Source of the DNA: BD1-7 clade bacterium
Lineage (GTDB): Bacteria > Pseudomonadota > Gammaproteobacteria > Pseudomonadales > DT-91
Assembly: GCA_902705865.1 (NCBI GenBank)
Contig: CACSIO010000062.1
Location: 167,439 to 207,209 of the forward strand
Length of the DNA stretch: 39,771 nt
Direction of reading: 5' to 3'
Every line of letters starts with the position of its first letter. The first letter of the stretch is position 1. Position numbers and translations under genes: made by a program. This document shows, piece by piece, positions 1 through 8,612 of the stretch. The notes beneath the pieces were generated by a model. It was given only the letters and a program-made list of their open reading frames with translations, made no database searches and was not told the origin of the DNA.

Positions 1-109
1 CCATCGTTTCGACGTCGTGATCGGCGAGCGCCTGATACGACAATGCTTCTAATACATCGCCCAAATACGGCGAGTCACCAAAAGTGCGAATAACAATGCT
101 GATCTTCAC
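1..109 (-). CDS. Glycosyltransferase family 2-like protein, N-terminal fragment
   Basis: The window cuts this gene after about 36 codons. The translation begins VKISIVIRTFGDSPYLGDVL, with the initiator GTG read as Met. This hydrophobic first strand followed by RTFGDSPYL and a helix resembles the nucleotide-sugar-binding start of GT-A family 2 glycosyltransferases, which transfer sugars to polysaccharide or lipid acceptors. The GTG start is supported by an AAGGAG box about 11 bases upstream. Only the first strand and helix are visible, so acceptor and donor are unknown and the family call rests on a short stretch. Confidence 0.6.
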   Translation of the reverse strand, partial: MKISIVIRTFGDSPYLGDVLEALSYQALADHDVETM

Positions 110-416
110 GACGAATATGCTCCTTGCCCTGGGGTATGCTGACTTGCTGTACCTAGCAAGCGAAAGAACCGGGTGATGTCCTAGGGTAACGAGAAGTATA
201 GATCAACCCTCGCCAAACCTCCGCCAGGGAACAACCACTTACGCGATAGGCGCTCAGAATGAGCGCTTGAAGAGCATTTCAACACCAGATATGGATGGAG
301 TTCAAGACCGGATTGCACCTCATCGAGGTGCAATCAGTAGCAGCGCCATCAACAAACCGCAGAGTACTGAAAAGACTCTGCAAGACGACTCAATGGCACA
401 TGCGCCGACAGTCAAT
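110..416. other. Intergenic region with two perfect inverted repeats
   Basis: No convincing gene is seen. It holds two short perfect palindromes: 7-bp arms at 250-266 and 11-bp arms at 311-335. Neither is followed by a T-run on either strand, so neither is a typical intrinsic terminator, although both lie downstream of xthA. A 77-codon reading frame on the plus strand runs through them into the end of xthA. It has no recognisable product and is probably spurious. Confidence 0.5.
311..335. repeat. 11-bp perfect inverted repeat, 3-nt loop
   Basis: GATTGCACCTC, loop ATC, GAGGTGCAATC. The hairpin lies 82 bases beyond the xthA stop. There is no adjacent T-run, so it could be an mRNA 3'-end stabiliser or a protein-binding site rather than an intrinsic terminator. 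Confidence 0.6.
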
Positions 417-1232
417 TTAGTCAGCGAAATCTGCCCAGATAGGCGCATGATCGGAGGGTTTTTCCATGCCGCGAATGTCGTAACTAATGCCTGCGTCTGA
501 ACAAGCCGCGAGCAATTCAGGAGTCACAAGGATGTGATCTATGCGAAGGCCACGTTTAGGCTCATCACTGAACCCGCGAGATCGGTAATCAAACCAAGAA
601 AACCGCGTATTGTCTTCAGGAAAATGCTGACGATAAGTATCGGCTAAGTTTTGATCAAGTAATGCCCCATACCATTCACGCTCTTCAGGCAGAAAGGAGC
701 ACTTACCTTGCTGCAACCAACGCTTTCGATTGGGTTCACCGATGCCAATATCGATGTCTTCGGGTGATATATTCATATCACCCATGACCACGATATGTTC
801 TGCGTCGGCTAAATCTTCACTCAAATAGCGATTGAGATCCGCATAAAACGTTTCTTTTGCCGGAAACTTCGTCTCATGCTTACGGTTTTCACCTTGGGGA
901 AAGTAACCATTGATCACATCAACGGTTCGCCCACCGAGGATATAACGCGCATGAATCATACGCTTCTGTGCGTCATCATCTGCCCACGGGTAGCCTTTTT
1001 GCACAAAAATCGGCTTCTCGCGGCTTACTAACGCGACACCGTAATGGCTCTTCTGGCCAAAATATTCCACGTGCCAACCCAGTGATTCGACATCAGCCAG
1101 CGGAAATTTTTCGTCATCGACTTTGATTTCCTGCAACCCCATCACATCCGGATTAAGCTCTTCCTTAATCGCTTCCAATTGATGCTGACGCGCACGGATG
1201 CCGTTGATATTAAAACTGATGATTCTGGCCAC
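417..1232 (-). CDS. xthA: Exodeoxyribonuclease III
   Basis: A 271-residue protein of the usual exonuclease III length (E. coli XthA is 268) that is strongly E. coli-like along its whole sequence. The family is a Mg-dependent AP endonuclease and 3'-5' exonuclease of base-excision repair. Expected active-site residues are visible: N8, E35 in LQEIKV, D152 and N154 in GDMNIS, the RGLRIDH motif, and the terminal SDHAPIW with H262. The signature stretch [10 protein letters not shown] is also present. The start is GTG, chosen because GAGGAG precedes it at good spacing. The gene stands alone, upstream of the truncated glycosyltransferase on the same strand. No anomalies. Confidence 0.97.
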   Translation of the reverse strand: MARIISFNINGIRARQHQLEAIKEELNPDVMGLQEIKVDDEKFPLADVESLGWHVEYFGQKSHYGVALVSREKPIFVQKGYPWADDDAQKRMIHARYILGGRTVDVINGYFPQGENRKHETKFPAKETFYADLNRYLSEDLADAEHIVVMGDMNISPEDIDIGIGEPNRKRWLQQGKCSFLPEEREWYGALLDQNLADTYRQHFPEDNTRFSWFDYRSRGFSDEPKRGLRIDHILVTPELLAACSDAGISYDIRGMEKPSDHAPIWADFAD

Positions 1233-1318
1233 AACCTACTCCTCAAAAAATCACGCGATGCAAAATGGCCGAACGAACAACCTTCGCATTTGAGCGCAAT
1301 ATTGTAGCTGATCTGATA

Positions 1319-2104
1319 TTACAAAGGCAGGTAGATCTCGCCGACAAGATATGTCACGCAGGTACCGCGTAAGAGCACTCTATCAACATTCAATTGGCCT
1401 TCAACATAGCCACCACGGGGTGACACCTGTTTTGCTGTGAATTGCGTCTTACGGGTGATATCGGCCCAATACGGTATCAGCTGACAAAATGCAGAGCCGG
1501 TTACCGGGTCTTCATCAATGCCTAGTTTAGGGGCAAACATGCGAGTCACAAAGTCATAGGTATCAGATGCCGCCGTTACAATAACGCCACGGGCATCAAG
1601 ATTTCGCAATCGAGACATGTCAGGTGTCAGTAATGACACATCAGATTCTTCATCGAAGACCACAATATAATCAGTCGCCTTCAGGCATTGCAGCGGCGCT
1701 GCCCCAAACGCTTTCACGATATCGACGGGAATTTCACAAGGCTCTGGCATCAGTGCTGGCAGATCCATTTCCAGCGTATGCCCTCTACGCGCGACTTCAA
1801 GCTCACCGGATCTAGACCGAAAAGTAATCACATCGTCTTTCACACCCGCATGCATAAATAGCGCATGTGCAGATGCTAGCGTTGCATGGCCGCATAAATC
1901 CACTTCATGTAACGGCGTAAACCAGCGGATTTCAAAGTGTGTTAGTTGCTGCACCACAAATGCCGTTTCCGACAAATTGTTTTCGGCGGCAATCAATTGC
2001 ATGACGGCGTCATCCAACCAACTATCAAGTAGGCAAACTGCAGCGGGATTACCTTCAAATGCACGCCCGGCAAACGCATCAACCTGATACATTTTGACAT
2101 TCAT
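1319..2104 (-). CDS. PhzF-family isomerase/epimerase-like protein
   Basis: A PhzF/YddE-type protein of 261 residues from the preferred start. The family has a two-lobed diaminopimelate-epimerase fold. PhzF itself isomerises a phenazine precursor, but most members have unknown substrates. Visible hallmarks are the N-terminal YQVDAFAGRAFEGNPAAVC, the catalytic-Glu segment AAENNLSETAFV, IRWFTPLHEVDLCGHATLA, and the C-lobe EDPVTGSAFCQL. The reading frame opens 13 codons earlier, but the ATG at 2104 has AAGGACG eight bases upstream and matches the usual N-terminus. No phenazine genes are nearby, so a housekeeping or unknown role is more likely than antibiotic synthesis. Confidence 0.9.
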   Translation of the reverse strand: MNVKMYQVDAFAGRAFEGNPAAVCLLDSWLDDAVMQLIAAENNLSETAFVVQQLTHFEIRWFTPLHEVDLCGHATLASAHALFMHAGVKDDVITFRSRSGELEVARRGHTLEMDLPALMPEPCEIPVDIVKAFGAAPLQCLKATDYIVVFDEESDVSLLTPDMSRLRNLDARGVIVTAASDTYDFVTRMFAPKLGIDEDPVTGSAFCQLIPYWADITRKTQFTAKQVSPRGGYVEGQLNVDRVLLRGTCVTYLVGEIYLPL

Positions 2105-2422
2105 AGACTTCGTCCTTAACTCTGCAGTCCCTGCTGCATCCATTCTAATGCGTTAGCGAGCAAGTCGCCTGCGATGCATATTTGACAGCCATATCCCGAT
2201 AACACCCTGATATTGGCAGCGCACGACGCAGCGACAAGCATTTTTAACAGATTTCCCTGTTAGGTACCAGCAGGGTATTCATGCCAATAAACGGAGAAAC
2301 GCCGCCGAAAAGGCAATTTCTATCTCCTTTGCTAGACTCAATATCGGCCAGTTACTGACCTTCCGAGCCACTAAGGGTGAGGCTACCGGGCCAACGCAGA
2401 TTAGCAATCAACGGATGATACT
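2105..2422. other. Divergent intergenic region
   Basis: This 318-base region separates the divergent PhzF-family and OmpA-family genes and must hold both promoters. I see no convincing RNA, repeat or sigma-70 box pair that I would place with confidence. Confidence 0.4.
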
Positions 2423-3565
2423 ATGAAACACAACGTTTTTTCGGAGCCGGTTTTTCAAAGGATCAGGGTATCGTTAGAAAAACACGCAAAAGTCTGTTCC
2501 TTATTAGCAATGGCGCTAACAGCAAGTAGCCATACTTTGGCAGAAGATCAGACACCATCTTCCCAGGCTTCAAATCCCGCCAACCAATACAGTAACTTTG
2601 CTCCGCATGACGACTATATCTACCTCGGCGGTAAGGTCGGCTGGACAAATTTCGCAGAAGCATGCAGTAACAACAGCATTGACTGCAGCCAAAACTCTAT
2701 TGCGGGCGGTGTTTTCGTAGGTTACCAATGGCTCAGAAATTTCGGCGTCGAGTTTGGTTACGATAACTTTGGTCAAGCAACCGCCTACTACGAAGAAAGC
2801 GGTGTTTTGCAAAAGTACGAAGGCAATATCTACGGCTTCGAACTTACCGGCAAGGCAAACTTCCCCATTGCTAACAGCATCGACATGTTCTTTAAAGCCG
2901 GAACACTATTCTTCATTGCAGAAGTCACCGGCGGCGGGCGAAAAAACCAGGATCAAGGTTTCGCACCCACCGTTGGCGGCGGCTTTGAGTTTGAAGCCAA
3001 CGACGTGGTCGACTTCCGACTCGAATACCAATACTTCGACAGATTAGGAACACAAGACGTTGGCGGTTCAAAAGCGCATCTAACATCCCTAGGCATTCTG
3101 TTTAACTTTGGCGGCAACCATGTAAAACCGTCTAAAACGCCACCACCACCTCAACCACTGGTCGCCAATGTGAACTTCGGCTTCGATAGCACGGTTATCG
3201 AAAACCCTGCAGCCCTCAACAATATCACCCAAACACTCAAACAAGACAAAAGCGGCACGGTGGTTATCCAAGGCTATACCGACGGCATTGGTACGGACGA
3301 ATACAACCTGAAGCTGTCGCTCGAACGTGCAAACAGGGTCGCCGCTTACTTTATTAAAGAAGGGATCGAAGAACACCAGATCGTATTACACGGATTCGGC
3401 AAAACAGACCCGGTGGCGAGTAACACAACACCTGAAGGTCGACATAGAAATCGCCACGTTGTAGTTATTTTCGAGATGCCGAAAGCCGAGAGCACGCCCG
3501 CAACCGACGCGACTGACGCAACCGACACAACCGACACAACCGACACAACCGACACAACCGAATAA
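2423..3565 (+). CDS. OmpA-family outer-membrane porin with C-terminal Thr/Asp repeat tail
   Basis: A 380-residue exported protein. Residues 1 to about 40 form a long signal peptide ending near SSHTLA. Residues about 60-230 resemble an OmpA-type eight-stranded barrel with aromatic-rich alternating strands (DDYIYLGGKVGW, FGVEFGYDNF, FRLEYQYF). A proline linker (KTPPPPQP) leads to an OmpA/MotB peptidoglycan-binding domain at about 250-350, with VNFGFDS, GYTDGIGTDEYN, LSLERANRVAAYF and GRHRNRHVVV. It probably anchors the outer membrane to the wall. Unusually, the final 20 residues are a Thr/Asp repeat encoded by nine-base tandem repeats. The adjacent Ig-like lipoprotein gene starts 57 bases downstream and may be cotranscribed. 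Confidence 0.92.
   Translation: MKHNVFSEPVFQRIRVSLEKHAKVCSLLAMALTASSHTLAEDQTPSSQASNPANQYSNFAPHDDYIYLGGKVGWTNFAEACSNNSIDCSQNSIAGGVFVGYQWLRNFGVEFGYDNFGQATAYYEESGVLQKYEGNIYGFELTGKANFPIANSIDMFFKAGTLFFIAEVTGGGRKNQDQGFAPTVGGGFEFEANDVVDFRLEYQYFDRLGTQDVGGSKAHLTSLGILFNFGGNHVKPSKTPPPPQPLVANVNFGFDSTVIENPAALNNITQTLKQDKSGTVVIQGYTDGIGTDEYNLKLSLERANRVAAYFIKEGIEEHQIVLHGFGKTDPVASNTTPEGRHRNRHVVVIFEMPKAESTPATDATDATDTTDTTDTTDTTE
3520..3561 (+). repeat. Nine-base tandem repeat (AACCGACAC x 4.7)
   Basis: Four full perfect units (3520-3528, 3529-3537, 3538-3546, 3547-3555) and a partial fifth encode Thr-Asp-Thr at the extreme C-terminus of the OmpA-family protein. Degenerate units precede them from about 3501. The unit is a multiple of three, so gain or loss changes tail length without a frameshift. 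Confidence 0.9.
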
Positions 3566-3622
3566 GCATCCATCAACGGGAATTATTCAATCAAACATTA
3601 TATCGGCTAAAGGAAGGCAGAC

Positions 3623-5362
3623 ATGCGAACAAGACTTCTCATCATGAGCCTGTTTACGGCGCTTACGATGCTCGGCTGTGAAAATAGCGGTACCGGATTT
3701 CCACGAGGAAGCTGCGATGCTCCCGGCAAACCCGCCTGCCCGGACTACCCTATTCAATTGATCATCGAACCGGACGACACGGAGCTGGCAACAGGCACAT
3801 CACTTCAATATCAAGCAATCGCGGTCTACAACGCTGCAGGCAAAGTAGATGTCACCGATAAAGTGATTTGGCAAACAGCCAATACCGATATCGCATCCTT
3901 CAACGACGACGGGCAACTTCAAGCAAACATTCCTGGTACGACTCAGGTCAATGGGCAGCTACCTCCGCAAGTCAGAGGTGCAAGCACTTTGAGGGATTCG
4001 GCCCAAATTACCGTCGCCGATAAAACGCTGAGCCAATTAAAAATGCTGCCGGCGTCATCAATCATCCTGACGGATATCCAAGTACAATTATCGACAATAG
4101 CCACATTTGACGACGGCAGTATGCAGAACGTCAAAGACAGCGCTCAATGGGTGTCTTTCGTCCCACAAGTCGCATCAGTTAACCAAACAGGCTTGGTTAC
4201 AGGGCAGCTACCGGGTGCTACGGATGTATCAGCCAATTATTCCAACGAAACTGTTATGGCTGAAATCGATGTCTCTGGCTTAATGCCAAGAGAGTTATCC
4301 ATTACACCGATCGTTTTCACGTTGCCGCGAGGCTTTAAACAGGCTTTTCAGGCAATTCTTGTTTTGGAAGACGGCGCTACTCTGGATGTTACCGATCAAG
4401 CAGATTGGGCAATTATTGACGAAAACATCGCACGGATTTCTGAAGATGGCGTAGCTACTGCGTTAAAACCCGGTGTGACTGGCGTACGGGCACAAATTTT
4501 CTTCGATAGTCGCACTGAAATCATGGTTACACCGTTGACGGTGACCAATGCCACCTTAACCGAACTTGCGGTTCAACCCGAAGGCGTCGAATTACCCGAA
4601 CAGCAGAAACAAGAATTTGCCGCGATCGCAATGTTTTCTGATGGGTCAACCCTGGATGTTTCCCGTGATGCTATCTGGCGGATAAGTAATCCGGCTCATG
4701 CGGTTGTTACTAACAGCTTCGCTAATGCAGGAATTGTCAAAGCGCGTACAGCAGGTGACACGCTCGTAGGGGCCACCATTGATAACACCGAAGATTTCGT
4801 CAATGTCGATGTTTCAGATGCAACACTCACCGGCCTGACCATCTCACCAACAACAGCTGATACACCGGCCAACACGCGGGTTGATTATCAAGCAATCGCA
4901 CAATTTAGTGATATGAGTTCACTGGATGTCACCCCGTATGTGAGTTGGAACAGCTCAGACACAAACGTCGCAATCATAGACAATGCAGGTATCGCCACTG
5001 CCATTTTGCCAGGTTTCTCCAACATCACGGCGAACTACCAAGGGCAAACGGCAACAACCACGCTCGATGTGAATACGGCTTCACTAACAAGTCTCGATAT
5101 TGAGCCCGATGATGCGACATTACTACCCGGCGCGTCACGCCAATATGTGTTGACCGCCAGTTACAGCAATGGCACAACCGCGAATGTTACCGACGACGCA
5201 GCATGGATTGTTGATGACACCAATATTGTACAGATTGCCCCTGCCGGTCGCTTCGCAGGTATTGCCAAAGCCATTGAGCCCGGCAGTGCCACTATCACTG
5301 CAATATTTTCAACACTTGAGCAAACCGTATCGGTGACCGTAGAGAATCCAGCCGCTCCCTAA
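3623..5362 (+). CDS. Lipoprotein with six bacterial Ig-like (BIG2-type) domains
   Basis: A 579-residue surface or periplasmic lipoprotein. The signal peptide ends in LTMLGC, with Cys19 as the lipidated residue. A short Cys-containing spacer (GSCDAPGKPACPDYP) is followed by six tandem repeats of about 88 residues, beginning near residues 44, 135, 222, 310, 403 and 490. Each has the pattern L-x-I/V-x-P ... Y/F-x-A-I/T-A-x-F/Y ... DVT ... W ... I-A ... A-x-x-P-G, characteristic of BIG2/invasin-type Ig folds. Such proteins act in adhesion or as surface scaffolds; the ligand is unknown. The start has AAGGAAGG at good spacing. It follows the OmpA-family gene and is closed by a strong terminator. 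Confidence 0.88.
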   Translation: MRTRLLIMSLFTALTMLGCENSGTGFPRGSCDAPGKPACPDYPIQLIIEPDDTELATGTSLQYQAIAVYNAAGKVDVTDKVIWQTANTDIASFNDDGQLQANIPGTTQVNGQLPPQVRGASTLRDSAQITVADKTLSQLKMLPASSIILTDIQVQLSTIATFDDGSMQNVKDSAQWVSFVPQVASVNQTGLVTGQLPGATDVSANYSNETVMAEIDVSGLMPRELSITPIVFTLPRGFKQAFQAILVLEDGATLDVTDQADWAIIDENIARISEDGVATALKPGVTGVRAQIFFDSRTEIMVTPLTVTNATLTELAVQPEGVELPEQQKQEFAAIAMFSDGSTLDVSRDAIWRISNPAHAVVTNSFANAGIVKARTAGDTLVGATIDNTEDFVNVDVSDATLTGLTISPTTADTPANTRVDYQAIAQFSDMSSLDVTPYVSWNSSDTNVAIIDNAGIATAILPGFSNITANYQGQTATTTLDVNTASLTSLDIEPDDATLLPGASRQYVLTASYSNGTTANVTDDAAWIVDDTNIVQIAPAGRFAGIAKAIEPGSATITAIFSTLEQTVSVTVENPAAP

Positions 5363-5395
5363 GACGGCAAGCAAAGTCGACATTTTAACGGCACT

Positions 5396-5423
5396 AAAAA
5401 GGGCGATAATTTCGCCCTTTTTT
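5396..5423. terminator. Intrinsic terminator, probably bidirectional
   Basis: Stem AAAAAGGGCGA / TCGCCCTTTTT with a five-base loop, T-rich on the plus strand and A-rich before the stem. It lies 34 bases after the Ig-like lipoprotein stop and also just past the end of the convergent DUF333 lipoprotein gene, so it can end both. Confidence 0.9.
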
Positions 5424-5481
5424 ATTACTTTTTTCTGCCTGGTTGTGATCAGGCCTATCCATTAGATCGCAACCATCTGAA

Positions 5482-5829
5482 TCAAGGAGTCTGCTTCAGT
5501 GAGTCGCCGATCTGACATTCTTTACGGTAAAACGCCCATTCTTCACAAATGCTCCCATCCTTAAAGTGGCAATAACCGGCCTGCCCTTGACCTTCGGTGA
5601 TGATTACAAGCTTGCCTCCCTGATCTTCACAGAATACTGAAGCAGGGTTTGCCATACCCACCATTTTTTCTTTGCCCGCATTAGACATTGTTGGTGACGG
5701 TATCGGGGCGGTATCCGAATGTGTATCAGACGGCGAAACATCTGAATGATCATTACTCGGCGGCGCAGTCGATTTCGAACAAGCTGCGACGAAAATGACG
5801 CTACATGCCAGTATTATTGCCGGTTTCAT
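5482..5829 (-). CDS. DUF333-family small lipoprotein
   Basis: A 115-residue lipoprotein with lipobox FVAAC (Cys17), then a low-complexity Ser/Asp/Pro/His linker to about residue 55. The C-terminal half is a DUF333-like module: MANPASVFCEDQGGKL, a central GYCHFKDGSICEEWAF and a terminal EC. Four cysteines lie in that module. DUF333 proteins are short periplasmic or lipid-anchored proteins of unproven function, some annotated as putative hemolysin or protease-inhibitor-like; no function is assigned here. AAGGATATCAAG precedes the ATG. It is transcribed towards the terminator at 5396-5423. Confidence 0.85.
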   Translation of the reverse strand: MKPAIILACSVIFVAACSKSTAPPSNDHSDVSPSDTHSDTAPIPSPTMSNAGKEKMVGMANPASVFCEDQGGKLVIITEGQGQAGYCHFKDGSICEEWAFYRKECQIGDSLKQTP

Positions 5830-5926
5830 CTTGATATCCTTATGTTCTGAATGATAAATAAAAGCAGGTTGTCAGCTCTGAAGCCTAGCTGATACCCATC
5901 ACACTGCCAGACTGCCGAGAAGACCC

Positions 5927-6352
5927 ATGGCCAACGCCACCTACGACGATGTTGAAAAATTTGCCGCACTAATGCTTGAAGCGGACGAAACAGAAGATCA
6001 AACACTGTTTGAAGAAGCCTATAACGGACTTCGTAACTTGTGTGAAGCCAACCAAGGCACCATGGTCGACCATCCGATTCAATGGGAAGTGCTGGCCGAC
6101 TTTACGCTAGATATCCCGAAGGCCATGCAGTTTTACCAACAAGGCCTGGTCATAGCCAAACGACAAACCAATAAAGAATACCTCGCGTCACTGAATTTTG
6201 CGTTAGCCGAACAATACTTCGAATTAGAGCAACAGAGCGACGCACTGACCTGCCTAAAAGAGGCCCGTAAAGCGGCAAAGAAAATCAAAAACCAGGAGCT
6301 GCGTGAAAACATCGAGCATCTCTGGCAAGAATCACAACCACGCGAAGTGTGA
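5927..6352 (+). CDS. TPR-like helical protein of unknown function
   Basis: A 141-residue, acidic, almost all-helical cytoplasmic protein with no signal peptide. From about residue 70 the pattern AMQFYQQGLVIAKR, LASLNFALAEQYFELEQQSDALTCLKEARKAAKK resembles two tetratricopeptide-like helical hairpins, which usually mediate protein-protein contacts. The N-terminal half (FAALMLEADETEDQTLFEEAYNGL) is also helical. GAGAAG precedes the ATG. It stands alone between the divergent DUF333 gene and the mbnP operon. I do not recognise the specific family. Confidence 0.75.
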   Translation: MANATYDDVEKFAALMLEADETEDQTLFEEAYNGLRNLCEANQGTMVDHPIQWEVLADFTLDIPKAMQFYQQGLVIAKRQTNKEYLASLNFALAEQYFELEQQSDALTCLKEARKAAKKIKNQELRENIEHLWQESQPREV

Positions 6353-6398
6353 CTGACGCCCAGCCGGGTTGTGATTCATTCAGCAAAAAGTTCCCTGC

Positions 6399-6415
6399 TG
6401 TGACAATATGTCACA
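6399..6415. promoter_or_regulatory. 17-bp perfect palindrome upstream of mbnP, operator candidate
   Basis: TGTGACA-ATA-TGTCACA lies 69 bases before the mbnP start. It resembles a CRP half-site pair but has a seven-base rather than six-base spacer, so CRP binding is doubtful. It has no T-run and is not a terminator. A dimeric regulator of the copper locus is the simplest reading. Confidence 0.5.
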
Positions 6416-6483
6416 TGCCAATTGTTCACCTACCTGCTTAAAATTCTTTACACATAATAAAGATCCACTTGCAGGAATAAGAG

Positions 6484-7362
6484 ATGAACAAAAAGTTACT
6501 GATCTCTGCACTGTTGCCATCACTGATGTTGGCCGCTTGCAGTAACGATGATAATGACGACAACGGCACAGAAATTCAAACCGGCACCATTATGCAATTT
6601 TCCGCAACTGCTGGCGGTACAGCAATCAATTGTGCTAACAAACTGACGGCTTTGGGTGAAGGTGTCGAGGCAGAACTTCGATCTTTGGCCTTCTACATCC
6701 ATGACGTACAACTGGAAACAGACACCAACCAGGTCGTCGATGTAAAACTAGCAACCAACGATTGGCAGCAAGAAAATGTCGCACTGCTCGATTTTGCTGA
6801 TCGATTGGATGATTGTGACTCAACTGATGCAAAACCGACCAACAACAATGTAACCGGCTCTTATGAGCTCCCTGAAGGTGCTGAGGTTACTGGCGTACGA
6901 TTTAAAGTCGGTGTGCCCTTTGAACTCAACCATAACGACCCTGCTGAAGCAGACAAGCCTCTCAACCGTGCTGATATGTTTTGGAACTGGCAAGGTGGTT
7001 ATAAGTTTCTGAAAGCAGATGTCGCCGTTGACGGCAGTGCAGTTGCTCGATGGAATATTCATATGGGCAGCACCGGTTGCGATGGCGACCCTGTTTCCGG
7101 CGGAACAACTAGCTGCGTCAACCCAAACCGCACCCAGGTTGAACTGGGTAGCTTTACACCGGGTGACACTGTACGTTTTGATTACCAAACATTGGTTGCT
7201 GAAGCGACAATGGCAACCAATACACCAGATACCCCTCCAGGCTGTATGTCTAAGCCGGGCGATCCTGAATGTGTCTCCATCTTCAACAAGATGGGATTGG
7301 AATATGGAGATTCCGGCGCTGCACCCGCGCAATCGGTATTCACTGTGGTAACCGCAGAATAA
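6484..7362 (+). CDS. mbnP: MbnP-family copper-binding lipoprotein
   Basis: A 292-residue lipoprotein (lipobox LAAC, Cys19) of the MbnP family, formerly the four-Cys half of the metallo-mystery pair. In characterised members, a Trp of MbnP is converted to kynurenine by the partner diheme enzyme MbnH, creating a copper site. Visible features are the family core LRSLAFYIHDVQ, NADMFWNW-type segment with W167 and W169 (MFWNWQGGYKF), IHMGSTGC, and cysteines at 50, 111, 199, 211, 254 and 263. Candidate modified residues are W167, W169 and W190; sequence alone cannot pick one. AGGAATAAGAG precedes the ATG. The mbnH gene follows 78 bases downstream. No methanobactin biosynthesis gene is in the window. 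Confidence 0.9.
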   Translation: MNKKLLISALLPSLMLAACSNDDNDDNGTEIQTGTIMQFSATAGGTAINCANKLTALGEGVEAELRSLAFYIHDVQLETDTNQVVDVKLATNDWQQENVALLDFADRLDDCDSTDAKPTNNNVTGSYELPEGAEVTGVRFKVGVPFELNHNDPAEADKPLNRADMFWNWQGGYKFLKADVAVDGSAVARWNIHMGSTGCDGDPVSGGTTSCVNPNRTQVELGSFTPGDTVRFDYQTLVAEATMATNTPDTPPGCMSKPGDPECVSIFNKMGLEYGDSGAAPAQSVFTVVTAE

Positions 7363-7440
7363 TAACTCCTGACTTTCACCGCAGATCAGCCTATTAGCCA
7401 CTACTAATAAAGTCTTGATCTGCGGATAAGAAAAAAGCCT

Positions 7441-8610
7441 ATGTTAATGAAAAGAATTGGCCTAGCACTGACGTGCTCAACAGCCTTCCTGTTAGGCGGA
7501 TGTCCGGATCAGTCTCAAACGACGATCCGTAATCCCCAACAAGCAGAAACCAATTTTATCTGGAATATTGCTGATAATATCCCACTGCCGATACAACCGG
7601 CAGACAATATTGCCAGCGAAGAGAAGTTTGAGCTCGGTCGCCATCTTTTTTACGATACACGTTTGTCAGGTAACGGTACGCAAGCATGCGTATCGTGCCA
7701 CGAACAGGACAAAGCATTCAGTGATGGCAAGGCGACGCCTACCGGATCAACCGGCGACGTTCTCGCGCGTAACTCACAAGCACTGGTGAACACGGCCTAC
7801 AACGCCAGCTATACATGGGCAAATACCAGCCTGGTTCGTCTTGAGCAACAAATACTGATTCCCCTATTTGGTGAATCGCCCATCGAACATGGCATCAACG
7901 AAAACAATAAAGCCGATGTACTGTCGACTATCGCGTCAGATCCAACCTATCAAACTCTATTTTCTGATGCATTTAATGTCTCTGCGGATCAAGTCGACTA
8001 CAACCACATTATTGATGCGTTAGCCGTGTTTGTTAGAGGCTTGAATTCGTTTAACAGTTCATACGATCAATTCCAACGAGGTGATACAAGCGCGTTATCA
8101 GCCTCTGCGCTGCGTGGCTCGCAGTTGTTTTTTAGTGAAGACCTTGAGTGTTTTCATTGCCATGGTGGATACAACTTTACCGATTCTCTCGCTGATTCCG
8201 GTATGTTTTTTGTGAACAAACCTTTTCACAATACCGGTCTGTTTAACATTGGCGGCACGGGCGATTACCCCAGTGACAACCAGGGCATTTTTGAACTCAC
8301 CGGCAAGGCCAGTGATATGGGTAAGTTTCGTGCGCCCACACTACGTAACATTCAGCTAACAGCGCCTTATATGCACGACGGCAGCATTGCCACACTCGAA
8401 GAAGTTGTCGATACCTATGCCACAGCAGGTCGCAATATCACTTCCGGGCCAAATGCTGGCGACGGCCGACTTAATCCCTTCAAAGACGGTTTTGTGTCGG
8501 GTTTTTCCATCACTGATGATGAAAAAACAGACCTTATCAATTTCCTTGAATCACTCACGGATCAGAGCTTTATCGATAATCAGCGCTTCACCAATCCGTG
8601 GGAGCAGTAA
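7441..8610 (+). CDS. mbnH: MbnH-like diheme cytochrome c peroxidase/MauG-family enzyme
   Basis: A 389-residue exported diheme protein with a lipoprotein-like signal (LLGGC, Cys21). Two haem c motifs are visible: CVSCH at 83-87 and CFHCH at 237-241. Between and after them are family motifs such as LVRLEQQILIPLFGESPIEHG, FRAPTLRNIQLTAPYMHDGS (Tyr310, His312) and a C-terminal NFLESLT helix. The MauG/CcpA superfamily uses two haems for long-range oxidation. Adjacency to an MbnP-family gene places it with MbnH, which oxidises a Trp of MbnP. The ribosome site is weak (AAGAAAAAAG); ATG 7447 is an alternative start. It runs directly into the outer-membrane gene, two bases separating stop and start. 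Confidence 0.9.
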   Translation: MLMKRIGLALTCSTAFLLGGCPDQSQTTIRNPQQAETNFIWNIADNIPLPIQPADNIASEEKFELGRHLFYDTRLSGNGTQACVSCHEQDKAFSDGKATPTGSTGDVLARNSQALVNTAYNASYTWANTSLVRLEQQILIPLFGESPIEHGINENNKADVLSTIASDPTYQTLFSDAFNVSADQVDYNHIIDALAVFVRGLNSFNSSYDQFQRGDTSALSASALRGSQLFFSEDLECFHCHGGYNFTDSLADSGMFFVNKPFHNTGLFNIGGTGDYPSDNQGIFELTGKASDMGKFRAPTLRNIQLTAPYMHDGSIATLEEVVDTYATAGRNITSGPNAGDGRLNPFKDGFVSGFSITDDEKTDLINFLESLTDQSFIDNQRFTNPWEQ

Positions 8611-8612
8611 AT

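Noticed and set aside
267..500. 77-codon plus-strand frame overlapping the 3' end of xthA
   Set aside because: No recognisable product, no good ribosome site, and it runs through two palindromes and antisense to xthA.
6399..6415. Canonical CRP site upstream of mbnP
   Set aside because: The half-sites are right but the spacer is seven bases rather than six, so CRP was not assigned.
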